Assembly (NCBI GenBank): GCA_021014325.1
Contig: CM037472.1
Coordinates: 21,127,063-21,191,062, forward strand
From: Plazaster borealis
Taxonomy: Eukaryota > Echinodermata > Asteroidea > Forcipulatida > Labidiasteridae
Direction: 5' to 3'
DNA: 64,000 nt
Below are positions 45,905-56,879 of the stretch, piece by piece. A program made the position numbers and the translations under genes. Below the pieces are notes generated by a model. That model searched no databases, was not told the DNA's origin, and saw only the letters and a program-made list of their open reading frames with translations. How positions within the stretch are numbered: position 1 is the first letter of the stretch; every line of letters starts with the position of its first letter.

Positions 45905-46165
45905 TATGGATGTTAAACTTTAATTAACATCTATTAAATCATTACAGTTTCAAATGCAAAAAAACTGGGATTCAAACTGCCTCTAACCACGGGGCTAGCC
46001 CAGTGGTCTAGTGATAAGATATCTGCTCTAGCGTGGCAAAGGTTGTTGATTCGAATCCTACCCAAGTGATATGCCTGTGGATTTTATTTTACAGGACTCA
46101 GCAAAGTACTAAAACTACAGTGCTTAATACACATCTGTGTAAGGGCAAAAACCAAAGAATTTTTA
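45905..46165 (+). mobile_element. SINE family A, plus-strand copy
   Basis: Contains gtggtctagtgataagatat and gattcgaatcctac (box A and box B), then the family body gatatgcctgtggattt and acagtgcttaatacacatc. Flanking ttaacatctattaaat is the conserved 5' flank of the family. Confidence 0.72.
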
Positions 46166-46169
46166 AAAA

Positions 46170-47050
46170 GTCGCAGTCTAAAAAACTCTTAAAAAACAGT
46201 CTTAAAACCAGTAGCAATCCACCAGAGCAATATATCCACCTTAAAGAGTGTCAACGTTGAGGTTCCCAAATAGCACACTTTCTTATTGTGATTGCTGCAA
46301 TAAAAATAAGCCTGAATTTTGAAAACATGTGCGGACGGAACATAAAGCCAAGCCCAAGACATGGTTTTGAAAAGGAACCAAGATGTCCCTCATACGATAA
46401 AAGGTCCTAGTAACCAGACTACTTGTATGTCTGGAGAGGCAACCTCCCTTTCTGTCCTCATTGATTATCCAGGGAGAAACACAAATCGCTCCGTTGCATC
46501 CCTTTATTTATTCCATCATGTTGGAAATGATAGTTCAGCATGGAACTAATTGGTCTGCCTTTCTGCTGTTCCGTGCTTTTTGAGCCAAATGCCGCGTGGG
46601 GGTTTAAGAATTCATGACAAACTTGGTTTCATATTTATTAGGAATAAAAGACAGACGTACAGCGTTTAGTGGTACAGTGATTTCAGTTGAGTGGATTGGT
46701 GAAGTCTATGTAGATTTGTATATAAAAAAAGACTGAATGTGTTTGGAGCTGGACATAGATCTTAACTCTAATTGGTGACAAAAGAACACATGTAATGTTA
46801 CATGCTGAAATACAAACAGCCATTTATTTTATAGCTCCATGCTTTTATTCACCGTGAAAAACTTTTATGGAGTGCAAATATTTGTGTCCACGCACCCACA
46901 CTATTCAAGATTAACGCCACAGTACAGGGTATGTGGCAATCAGAAGGATGAATTTGAAATGCAAAAGACAAACTACTTGGTCTGAAGGTTGTCCTGTACC
47001 AATCATAAGAGGAAATGTCTGTTTGAAATAATGTTCTCTGTAGGAAAAAA
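46170..47050. other. Intron 20 stretch with no recognised feature
   Basis: Short chance frames only; no splice-bounded exon or repeat termini seen. Confidence 0.5.
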
Positions 47051-47056
47051 ATGTGC

Positions 47057-47496
47057 TACGATTTTTTGTTAATTCTTTTGTCTTACTGACAAGAAATATA
47101 CATGGAAAGGTATAATAACATGACAAAAACGGTTTTCTCATCAGCGTTCTCCCTTAACAGTGGTCCGCTGGCCAAGTGCCAGTTAAAAAACCTGAGGACC
47201 AGTCAAAACACTCTCCAAGTGGTCCGGCTGGATTTTTCAGAGTTGAAATTAGTTAAATATGATTATGGACAAGTGCGACGATTTATTGTTAATTCTTTTG
47301 TCTTACTGACAAGAAATATACATGGAAAGGTATAATAACAGGACAAAAACGGTTTTCTCATCAGCGTTCTCCCTTAACAGTGGTCCGCTGGCCAAGTGCC
47401 AGTTAAAAAACCTGAGGACCAGTCAAAACACTCTCCAAGTGGTCCGGCTGGATTTTTCAGAGTTGAAATTAGTTAAATATGATTATGGACAAGTGC
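47057..47496 (+). repeat. Exact-looking 220-bp tandem duplication
   Basis: Two adjacent 220-base copies (about 47057-47276 and 47277-47496) share aattcttttgtcttactgac (47071 and 47291), agtggtccgctggccaagtg and gattatggacaagtgc with hardly a difference. Recent duplication in an intron, no coding role seen. Confidence 0.88.
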
Positions 47497-47860
47497 AATA
47501 AGCTGACGGACCAGTGAAATGAAAAGCTAACTGGTCCTGCTGGCCAGTAATTGAAAAAGTTAAGGGCAAACTCTGCTCATATTTGTGTCATTTTCCCTTT
47601 AAGTAGTGTCAAGAAAATGTTAGTTTGAATGAAAGTAGTCTTTTAAAAACAGACATTATCGCTTTAAGGGAGTGCGAATGGAAAGGTGAAACCCAACGCT
47701 GGTTCATCATGTCTTCAGTCCTATTCCCATTTTAATAATGGTGACTGACTACAGACACCACTCTGTAAGTACACTCATGAATATTGATTACATCCAAGCC
47801 ATAGATTGACGTAAACAAGAAGTCAGTCAAGAGTCTTTGCCTGAAATGATGATCTCATTA

Positions 47861-48105
47861 CATCGCTGAACAGATACTTCATGTTGTTGACAAGTGATGG
47901 GATTATTCAACAAGAGGGAACAGAAAACTGACTGTTACATTTTTCCAAATCCAACCGATAAACAAGAAAGAGTGCGTTACATCGCTGAACAGATACTTCA
48001 TGCTATTGACAAGTGATTGGATTATTCAATGAGAGGGAACAGAAAACCATTTTTCCAAACTGACTGTTACATTTTTCCAAAACCCAACCGATAAACAAGA
48101 AAGAG
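47861..48105 (+). repeat. Tandem duplication, about 119 bp
   Basis: catcgctgaacagatacttc occurs at 47861 and 47980, followed in both by attattcaa, gagggaacagaaaac and ccgataaacaagaaag. The second copy carries an extra internal repeat of actgactgttacattt. Confidence 0.82.
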
Positions 48106-48109
48106 GGCG

Positions 48110-48706
48110 TCGGAGATATTTTTGTCTGGGTATTGTTTGACTGTGGCACACAAAAATCGTTAAAACAAAACAAATACAAATTTTGTGATGTAACTGTTAT
48201 TAGTAAACTTGCGGGTGCATGCACCGCGTGTGAATCTCTTTTGGGAGGAACATTGGGTCTGAAAAGAGCATATGAACCAACACTCTCAAAAAGAGAGTTA
48301 TGCCATTCCAATTTTATTAGTGAGTTGACAGATTGTGGCAACTTATTTTGTTGAAAAATAAAAAATAAATGAAATCGAAAATGCACACTTTTGTTTACTT
48401 TTTTATTTTTAACTTTTTTTGCCCGGCGATGAATATTCAAACTTTGGTCGGAATATTGACAAAAGATCTATAATAAGTAAATTTGTAATATCGAGAAAAC
48501 GGGTTTAAATAACAAAACAAAAAAACATCGTGTAGACTACTGACATGTACTTGTACTTTGATATTCATTTCTGTTTTGATCAAGCATCTTTATGCGTTGG
48601 CCCATGGATGTGCTTCGTGGCCTGGCAAATCTCAGTATTAAGCAGAACTTATGATTGTCGGCCGCGGATTTAGATAAACAACACTTATAATCATCATTTT
48701 TATTCA
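48110..48706. other. Intron 20 stretch with no recognised feature
   Basis: Overlapping chance frames on both strands (48003-48440) show no recognisable protein sequence. Nothing else is supported. Confidence 0.45.
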
Positions 48707-48707
48707 G

Positions 48708-48845
48708 GCATGATATTCTTCCTACAAAATTGTTATTAAATAGCTTGAAAAGTCTGTTAAAGCCTTTACCATGTACAGTGTAGGTCAGCCCTTCTACTCA
48801 CTAAAATGTTCGTACCTTTTTCCAAGGGCCAAATATCATGCCTGT
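48708..48845 (+). repeat. Dispersed repeat R3, copy 3
   Basis: Short form: catgatattcttcctac, aatagcttgaaaagtctg, gtaggtcagcccttctactc and tttccaagggccaaatat. Confidence 0.62.
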
Positions 48846-49450
48846 TTATTGTTTTCCTGTCTGACAACACCTTCAAAATCCATAAACCAACAAATAAAAT
48901 TTGAATGGCCTCACACATGGTTGGCATGTTTACTAGTAATATTTACTTGTTAGTCACACCATGCAGAACTTCAAACGTCACTTAAATACAAATTTAAAAT
49001 AAATTCTGTTGTCAGATATGATACATATAGAAGTAAATTGTTGTAACAACATACACAAACTTTTTACAAGGTTGTATTCATTTCATGATTTAAAGTTCAA
49101 CTAGGTAGAACTTTTTAATTAAATGGGAAAAAGAATAAAATCAGGAGGATGAAGTATGTTAAATGATAACTAGTTTTAAGAGGATTGTGTTTGCCAATAG
49201 ATTAACTCTTTTGCTCTTTATAGACTTTCAACATTATAAAATCTACTGTTAACAGTGTGTCATGTGTCAATACTCGCAAGTCTGTATATTTTGTTTGTTT
49301 TCCGACTAGAAATCGACTGCAATCATTTTAAGGATATTTGCAGTAAAAGCAGGTCAACAAATAGATTTATCAGACATTATGATTGTGTACTTTGAGGTCC
49401 AGGAAATGATGCTATATAAAACTGCCGTCTAGTATTAACAAACCAGAATG

Positions 49451-49844
49451 TTAAAGGTATTTTACAGGATGGGTACTAAAAGCTAAAAAACATCATTGTT
49501 TAATTTTAGTCTGAAAACTTACTAAAATTATGAAGCTCATAATAATTATATAAACAACATTCTGTGAAATATTTCCTTTTGAAAAGAATTCAAATTCAAG
49601 AAAACTGTATCTGAAAACCTAAACAAACAAACACAACAGCTGATTTTGGTTGTTACAACCAAATTTAAGGGCAATTTGTTTAAATGGTGAAAAATGTGCA
49701 TAGTTTTTCACTATTTTCTCCGTACTCACACAACGGATGAAGTCCAAATGTTCAGTTTTTGTTTTTAATGTATACAAATGGTTGATCACACAAAAAATGA
49801 ACACTGTCTGCGACTATTTGTCAGCTCTACCAAAATACCTTTAA
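49451..49844. mobile_element. TTAA-flanked inverted-repeat element M5, copy 1
   Basis: Starts TTAAAGGTATTTTACAGG and ends AAAATACCTTTAA. It shares aaaactgtatctgaaaacct, tttttcactattttctcc, tggttgatcacacaaa and acactgtctg with 60344-60732. Confidence 0.8.
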
Positions 49845-50286
49845 AATTCAAATCAGATGATGGGCTACTCTTAATCCCATTTGGTATAATTGTTTTATTT
49901 TTGATCTGAGAACATTTTTCATAATAAAGAGTGATGCAATTGATTGAGAGAAGAGGAAATATCCCACCCCCACACCTTCCTTACTGACAGGCCAAGACTC
50001 GTGTAACATTCAGCTTCAGAGGTAGCCATTGTTGATTAATGTTCACTCTTTCGCTCTCGCTATACATGCTCCTAGGCAAGTCACAATCCATCATGGTTCC
50101 ACGACCACAGTGTTGACATTAGCCGAGGGATGAAAGGAACATCTGCCTCGCTTAGTTTGGGTTATAAATTGGGATCAGTGAGAAGTCTTGGGAGTCTCGC
50201 ACACCTCACAAGCTGAATACAGTTCTTATAGTTTATAAACCTGTGTTTTTGACAAACATCACCGCTGTGGCCATGTTTGTCATGGT

Positions 50287-50400
50287 GGTCTATATTGGTA
50301 AGATATCTGCTCTAGCAATGCAAAGGTTGTGGGTTCGAATCACACCCAAGTGATTTGCCTGTGCTTGATACACATCGGTGTGAGGGTAAAAAACAAATTA
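50287..50400 (+). mobile_element. SINE family A, internally deleted copy
   Basis: Head gtggtctatattggtaagat and box B gggttcgaatcacac join directly to the distal body (gatacacatcggtgtgaggg), so the middle of the body is missing. Confidence 0.68.
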
Positions 50401-50469
50401 TAATTTTGAAGTTGTTGTTGATGGTATATAATTCCATGCATGGTTCTGCCCCTACTGTAAGAGAAGCCT

Positions 50470-50850
50470 AATTGTTTAATACAAGCCCACTAGACGTCAT
50501 CGTTGGTCTGATTATCTGTTATTATTCATCATCCAGACATGTAGTTCTTGGGGATACATCCTTTCCCCACGCTGGCCCTTACCTTTGGGATAAGCTCCAA
50601 CACCAATTCCTAGCCTATTTGTGCCCTTTAGTGATTTCAACGTTGCTCTCCAAACCCATCTCTTCCTTAATAGTGCCAGTCGAACCATGACTCCTTGTGC
50701 TGGTAGCTTACTGAAGTTGAAGATATTGATTTTTGTATTATTTTGAATGTTGATATAATTTTTTTTAGTGTTTTGTTCTGCGCCATGAGCATCAAGACTT
50801 GGCACCGGCGCGTTATAAGTGTTCTTCTTATTATTATTGTAATATGTAAC
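50470..50850 (+). mobile_element. Degenerate LINE 3' end
   Basis: Translated pieces GDTSFPHAGPYLWDKLQ and, in another frame, DFNVALQTHLFL match the LINE ORF2 C-terminal pattern (A-P-x-L-W-N-x-L and F-x-x-x-L-x-T-H-L-F). The tail is gcgcgttataagtgttc plus ATT repeats near 50830. It lies just before exon 21. Confidence 0.65.
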
Positions 50851-50981
50851 GACTATTACCCCTTTCTTGGTGGTAGAAAGCAAGATGACTGCAGTTCAAC
50901 AACAAAAAATATTACCCCGTCCACAATTACAAAATTGTATAGAGAAGTAATCTCTAAAATATTTATCTTTCCTTGCTGCAG

Positions 50982-51215
50982 AGACTAGAAGAAGAGCTGT
51001 CTGCCCACCAGGCTCTACTGAAGTCAGTCGCCCGCCGTGGGTCAAGACGGCGCTCCCACGCAAGCAACTCTCCTAGTGAGGATGAAGAAGTGAACGGCAA
51101 GGAGGATTCGGACCCGGAGCTGTCTGAGATGAAAGCCAAGTGGCGTGAGATCTCCATGCAGGAGGCAGAGAGAAAACAGCAGCTCCAGGCATCGTTGGAG
51201 TACGCAAGACCTCAG
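50982..51215 (+). CDS. Exon 21: rod exon with a basic/Ser-rich insert
   Basis: The acceptor is ccttgctgcag and the donor is cag/gtaggt; 234 bases (78 residues), phase 0. A short helix RLEEELSAHQALLKSV leads to an Arg/Ser cluster RRGSRRRSHASNSPSEDEE, then the helix returns (MKAKWREISMQEAERKQQLQ). The cluster carries R-R-x-S sites of the type used by basophilic kinases such as PKA. Confidence 0.85.
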
Positions 51216-51591
51216 GTAGGTGTTTGGTTGCTAAGGTTTTAGAGTAGCTCCTTTTGTCTTCTTCGGGTTTGTTTGTTTGTTTGTTTGTTTGATTTCCATT
51301 CATACTGTCATACAGATAAATAATGATTACTGATCAATACAAAATGTATCATAAATTGTGAATGCCATCAGCAACAAAAACAGGTTCACTTTGATTTCAT
51401 ACACAACGATTGGACTTGTCACTCAAAATCAGTGGAACCTTGAAATGGTTGCGCATTCTAATAAAAGTTAAGTTTGTAAAATATTGACTTTATTTTGCAA
51501 TACAGAACATGTACCTACACAAAACAAAGAGCTCACATTTTTATGGGAGTTAAAAATAGATATAGAGAGCAATATGACATTTGTTGACCCA

Positions 51592-51675
51592 ATTCACCTG
51601 ACATCATCATCATCACAATAGTCTTGGTTGCACCATTCTGGGATTCCATGTCCCCATGTGGTATTTTTTTAAAGA
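51592..51675. repeat. Dispersed repeat R2, copy 2
   Basis: Matches the core of 525-700 (gacatcatcatcatcac, cttggttgcaccat, ccatgtccccatgtgg). Confidence 0.5.
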
Positions 51676-51728
51676 TTAAATAAAGCACTTTACGTAGGGT
51701 AGAAAAGTTATATTTTTAATAATAATTG

Positions 51729-52465
51729 TGGGTTGAACAAAGATATATTTATTTAAGTAAATTGTAAGCTCTTTCTTATTCCCTCGAAATATTTTGATGT
51801 ATTTTTGTAACATACATGAACATGTTCCCTCATAAAATTCACAGCATGGATTTTTTCTCCCTTATGGGTTGAACAAATAAATTTTACAAAATAAGTTGTA
51901 AGCTTCTTTTTTCATTCCCTCAAAATGTTGTGATGTATTTTTGTAACTTACATGAACATGTTCCCTCATACGTCACAGCATGGATTATTTTCCTCCCTTA
52001 AAGGGTTGAATAAAGAAATGTTTACAAAATAGGAAGTCGTCGACCATCGAGTTGTTCAAGTCTCGCCTTAAGACTCATCTTTTCAAACAGTATTTTTGTA
52101 ACATTGTAACTTATTAATAGGTTTGTATCTATTATTCATTTTCTAAAACTATTTTTAGCTAGTTCATCTTTTTTAGCTTACTGTGTATTTTGCTGGTCTA
52201 GACATAATCTTTTGTAAAATTGTTTAATTATCGTTGTTTTCAATTTTTTTTTTTGTAATCCATGTTGCCTGTATTCAGCATCTTGAGGCAAAACCGATCT
52301 GCAACTGTTTGCGCTTTATAAATCTCTCTCTATTTATTATTATTATTAAATAAGTTGTAAACTTCTTCGTTTTTAATTCCCTCAAAATGTTGTGATGTAT
52401 TTTTGTAACATTACATGAACATGTGCCCTCATAAAACGTCACAGCATGGATTTGTTTTCTCCCCC
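51729..52465 (+). repeat. Tandem repeat, about 136-bp unit, 2.9 copies, interrupted by a LINE
   Basis: The landmark gggttgaa occurs at about 51730, 51866 and 52003. Each unit continues attccctcaaaatgtt, gtatttttgtaac, acatgaacatgttccctcat and cagcatggatt. The third unit is split by the LINE tail at 52025-52348 and resumes at 52349. Confidence 0.75.
52025..52348 (+). mobile_element. 5'-truncated LINE tail inserted in a tandem repeat
   Basis: Encodes SSTIELFKSRLKTHLFKQYF followed shortly by a stop, the last residues of a CR1/L2-type ORF2. A short 3' UTR ends gcgctttataaatc and ATT repeats. It sits inside the third unit of the 136-bp repeat at 51729-52465. Confidence 0.75.
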
Positions 52466-53394
52466 GTGCCTCACAGGCATCCACAACCCATGGCCCTAAT
52501 TTACTCCGCACAGGTTTTTCAATATTCCCATCGGAGACCCAAGTTCAGGCTCTGTGTGATAAGGGGAAATCTACCCTTAATGCAATCTAGAAGACCAAAC
52601 ACACAGATTGCATGGCCAGCAAATAGCACGCCGAAGGGCGTTCAGCTTGATCACGAACCCGCTGCAAGGAGGCTTCTTATTTGATGTGTCTCACAGCTTG
52701 GCCCGCTCGTCAGTCACAGCTCTGCTCGCTGTGCCCGGTGCCTCCATGGCCTGATCGTGATGAATTATTTATGGCATGAAGCAACCGAGCTGCCTCATTG
52801 GGAATACTCTTAGCGCCAAATTCTCTCTTTAGAAATTCTTTCCGCGTGAACTATCTTGAATCGACTCATTGTGGGTCAACTCCATAAAGATGTGGCGGGA
52901 GATCATTTCGAAAAAGTGCATCTTGTCCGTAAATGCAAAATGTACAGCACTTAGTTTAATTTCTTCAATTAAAACCACAAATGTACCACAAATAAGTGAA
53001 TCTTGCAGGTGTTGGTTCTGTTCTCTTCAACTGGATATTTCTGATTTGTTTCCTTATCTCATCTCGTCTGCTCCAAAATGTCCAGAGTTGCCCTCGTTTC
53101 CTCTCTTAGACCATGTAACCTTTGTTTTAAAAAGAGTGACCTTGTACATTCCAGGGCCTTTCTGGCAGGCGAGATACTGCACGAGTCATAAGGGAAATTG
53201 TTATATTTTGTGTCATAATTTTTACGTAAATTCAAAAATTATGAAAGTAACAGCTGATTAAGTTTTGAGATATGCTTCCTCTCTTCATATCAAAACTTGA
53301 CAAAAAATTAGACAGTGCAATCTCCCTAAAATATGTGATTTGATGTTTTCTTCCATCGTGCCTGCAAGAAATCCAAAAGAAGTCCAATAAACAA

Positions 53395-53465
53395 AGAAAA
53401 ATTGACTAGAGCGGAACTTAAACCTGCAACCTCTGGATTAACGTGCCGGCGCACTTATATCTTAT
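53395..53465 (-). mobile_element. tRNA-derived SINE family B, minus copy
   Basis: The minus strand reads gcaggtttaagttccgctct then agtcaattttt, matching family B at 5158-5245. Confidence 0.55.
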
Positions 53466-53514
53466 TTCAGACTTTCATTATGACCTCTGTGGTGAAAAAA
53501 GTAGCTGTAAATCA

Positions 53515-53690
53515 TGCTTTTTGATCTAATTCTCTATTACTGAGAATACTGTTATCAAAAGCTTCTTGAAATCTGTAACTCCAGGGGTACGGTGGAAATG
53601 TCATCATATCAAAATGCCTCCTATAAAACTTGGGATCCTAGTTTCAGACCTTTTTTTGTCAGCAGTGACTCTCGCCCCTGTTTAATTACT
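53515..53690. repeat. Dispersed repeat R1, copy 3
   Basis: Third copy of the R1 block order (tgatctaattctct, gaaatctgtaactccagggg, cagacctttttttgtcagca), 160 bases upstream of exon 22. Confidence 0.6.
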
Positions 53691-53850
53691 AATTACTAGG
53701 TTGAGGACCTCCCCTGGGTTATATAAGCCATAGGAAATAAACCCCCTGCTGGTGGATAAGTTAATAATGCCCCACGCCCAAGATCAAACCCAATCAAGAT
53801 GAAATTAACACCCTTTTTTCTTCTTTTCCTAAAACTGTATCCTCTTGTAG

Positions 53851-53991
53851 GAAAGCAATGGAATGCAATACCCACCAGTAAGACGAAGTTTAACCTTTGA
53901 CCTCCCGGAGAGTTCAAGCGGAGGGGATGATGAGAATCTGAAGGCATCTCTGACAGCTTTGACTCAATGCTGGGAACACATACAAGCTCAG
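53851..53991 (+). CDS. Exon 22: short linker/rod exon
   Basis: The acceptor is tcctcttgtag and the donor is ctcag/gtaaat; 141 bases (47 residues), phase 0. The first half is non-helical (PPVRRSLTFDLPESSSGGDD) with another R-R-S-L kinase-type site. The second half, LKASLTALTQCWEHIQAQ, begins the next rod helix with a tryptophan. Confidence 0.82.
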
Positions 53992-54069
53992 GTAAATAAT
54001 AGTCACATCTCGAGTGAGTCATGTATTATTTGTTTTGAGTCAGGTAACAAAGTAATGTTGTATCTCTCA

Positions 54070-54120
54070 AGCACCTCCTTGTGGTAAGACATCTGCTCTT
54101 GGCAAAGGTCGTAGTTTTGA
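54070..54120 (+). mobile_element. SINE family A fragment
   Basis: Only ttgtggtaagacatctgctc and ggcaaaggtcgt from the tRNA head are recognisable, just 3' of exon 22. Confidence 0.5.
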
Positions 54121-54147
54121 CAGAATCTCTAATGGGGTGCACTACTT

Positions 54148-54302
54148 AAAATGGTATTCTCGAAATAATAAAAAAATCTTATTTCAAGAAAACAATTCTT
54201 GTGTCACTCCCTAGAAAAATTTCTAATAAGATTTTTGGGAGTGATACAAGAAAGTGTTCTTGAAATAAGATTTTTTTTTCTTATTTCAAGAATACCATTT
54301 TT
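54148..54302. mobile_element. 155-bp palindromic (foldback) element
   Basis: aaaatggtattctcgaaata and the inverse tatttcaagaataccatttt flank nested pairs (atcttatttcaagaa/ttcttgaaataagat and tcactccc/gggagtga). Almost the entire sequence folds on itself. It looks like a MITE, single copy here. Confidence 0.75.
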
Positions 54303-54801
54303 AGCATTTTAAGAACATTATTTTGGATTTACCCTTTAGTGTTCACATGTACTTATTCGGGTAGACCCTCGCTAGAATCAGACAAAGAAGCATTTACACA
54401 TTGTTTTTTCTTTTATTGACCTTGCGTTGCTCAATGTTGAGACTATAGCAGGGGATTCCCAAACCATACATGTATATTGCACATCCATGTTACTTAGAAA
54501 CTGGTAAACGTTCTTTCCCCGACCCAGCTATGCAACAACTCCCAGGTTCCCTTCATACACAGACCATAAAACATGATTCCAAGTAAACATGGCCCTAGCC
54601 AACCACCTTCCCATCAAGAAGTGATAATCAGTGTCATGGAATCAATATTTGGAGGGAGTTTGGCCAATGTTGCTGATAGAGTATTAGATTAGATTCAGAT
54701 TGATCTGTGTGATACCCACGTCAGTGGCATTAACAATCATGCTCCCAATCAAGCTAGGCTGAGATACGACCGAGGTATGGAAATACATCAGTCAAGATGC
54801 C

Positions 54802-55316
54802 TTAAAGAGGTGCTGTATGGTCAAATTCAGTTTTGTGGTGCACTTTTTTCCCCAATAAAGTCTTGATGAAGGTGGAAAAGATGTAACTAGTCTTTAACCT
54901 TATTTGAAAGTGGTGTAAAATGTCATTTTATTGATACTTTTTCAGAGCGAAATTTAAAATTTAATGCGTCAATGGATAGCATCTACATGTATATGGTTCT
55001 GTTTATTCCGCACAGAAAGGTTTTGCCACTCAAAAGGACAAATTTAACGCTTTTTTTATTTATTGTATATCATTGGAATGCAGGAATGAACTAAAAACCC
55101 TCTGTACAAAAATGTTCAAACCCATTTAAAATGTGACATCATTGGACGTTTTCAGATGTTAACAAATTTCTCACTGATATGGTATTAAATACAATGGCAT
55201 TTTGAACCGTTTTAATGTGAGGTAAGAGATTTGTAAAAAATAATCCACTCTCATAAAGACTCTGTCTATTGGAAAGTGAGTGCTTGACAAAGCTGAAATT
55301 GACCTTGGAGCCCCTA
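54802..55316. mobile_element. Inverted-repeat element M3, copy 3
   Basis: Starts TTAAAGAGGTGCTGTATGGT and ends near attgaccttggagcccct. Internal blocks (gtgacatcattgg, ccgttttaatgtgaggtaag) match the other two M3 copies. Confidence 0.72.
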
Positions 55317-55756
55317 TCTACAGAGAGGCTGACAGCAGGGTGGTGTAAGTGTCCCCCAAAACATCTAGTTTCATGAGCTATTTCATTTACGTTGTGATGT
55401 AGATTTGTTTGGTTTCTTTTTCTTTTTCCAGTGCCTCCGAATATGTTTAGTCATAGATAGATAGCATTGAAACAAATTTGTATTAATATTCTAATTATTA
55501 TTTAGCTATATTCATGATACCATAATAAGTATGATAGGATAGCGATAACATGTTGTAGATTCAAGAAGTATGTAATTTAACTATATCTGTGATATCGTAA
55601 AAGCATTATGATTGTAATAGGTAATGGCAACATGTTTTGTTCTGTTTTTATGTTGAACAGTTTCTCGCCAGATGGCAGATTTTTCATTGGTTAAAACAAC
55701 AATGCCTATTTTTGTTGAAAGGGATTTTTATGGTAGATGATGCATGATACCCTTAC

Positions 55757-56115
55757 TTAAAGGTATCGTACACGTTTGGTAATGACTCAAAACAAATGTT
55801 AGCATAAAAACTTACTTGGTAATAAGCAACGTATAAAACATTGTAGGAAACGACTCCCTCTGAAGTAACGTAGTTTTTGAGAAAGAGGTAATTTCCCACT
55901 AAAATAATAAAAACTTCTTGCAAGAAGTGTTTATTCCTATCTGAAAGCACACAAATTTGTACTACATGGGTGTTTTTTCTTTCATCATTTTCTTGCAACT
56001 TCGATGACCAATTGAGCCCAAATTTTCACAGGCTTGTTATTTTATGCATATGTTGGGATACACCAAGTGAGAACACTGGTCTTTGACAATTTCCAAACGT
56101 GTTCAGTGCCTTTAA
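55757..56115. mobile_element. TTAA-flanked inverted-repeat element M4
   Basis: Starts TTAAAGGTATCGTACACGTT and ends AACGTGTTCAGTGCCTTTAA. The body contains gaaacgactccctctgaagt and acttggtgtatcc-like text (minus strand). I recognise this type as an abundant echinoderm intron repeat, from memory. Non-autonomous. Confidence 0.78.
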
Positions 56116-56292
56116 CATCAAGTCAGCTTGTGTATGCTTAATAGCTTGGAAAGCCCTGGTTATATTGCAATGGCTGAGGCTCCCTCAACTATTGACAAAA
56201 TGCCTCTCGGCACCGATTTCTGTATTAGCTGCAGGCTCTACTGCAAACCTGAACATTCATTTGCATTTTGATGTAGTTCGCTTTTGGCAACA

Positions 56293-56484
56293 TGTGGTTG
56301 AACACATTATCTGTGAACATTTATTCATACTGAATGGAAAAAAAGGGGTTAAATTTAACGGCAGAATTCTGTTGAATCGACTCAATGTGGTTGAACACAT
56401 TATCTGTGAACATTTATTCATAACACTTTACGAGTGGAAAAAAGGGATTAAATTTAACTCAAGAATGCTGTTGAATCGACTCAA
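56293..56484 (+). repeat. 94-bp tandem duplication inside a chance open frame
   Basis: gtggttgaacacattatctg occurs at 56293 and 56387, and both copies run to ctgttgaatcgactcaa. The plus frame is open from 56099 to 56629. It lacks spectrin-like sequence or known motifs, so I do not call a gene. Confidence 0.75.
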
Positions 56485-56879
56485 ATTTATACTTACTGCC
56501 CCTTACAGAATTGTTATGGATATTGTTATTGAGTTTATTATGTTATACACACCTGCAAAATTCTGTAATTCAAAATTCCATTCAAAATATTATTTTTATC
56601 TGGAAAAAAGAGTGGTTCCCGTACAATGAGACCAGTACCTGAATGTGATCATCCAAGCAGTAGAAGTAAGGGCAGAAACCTTGACATTCATACGGCATGC
56701 TTGAAATAAATCATAACAACATTGTGGTTACTCATAAAAACCACTATTTAAAAGTGTTTTTCATATTTCCCTCTGTACAAATCACCAAAATGCTAAAAAG
56801 GAAAACAATTTCACAATCAGTATATATCAGGCCAGCCAACCACAGTTCTCCTTTGAGAAGAACCAATCAGAGCAGTGAC

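Noticed and set aside
48003..48440. A 145-codon minus-strand gene
   Set aside because: It overlaps the edge of a tandem duplication and shows no recognisable protein features or splice context. AT-rich intron sequence gives such frames by chance.
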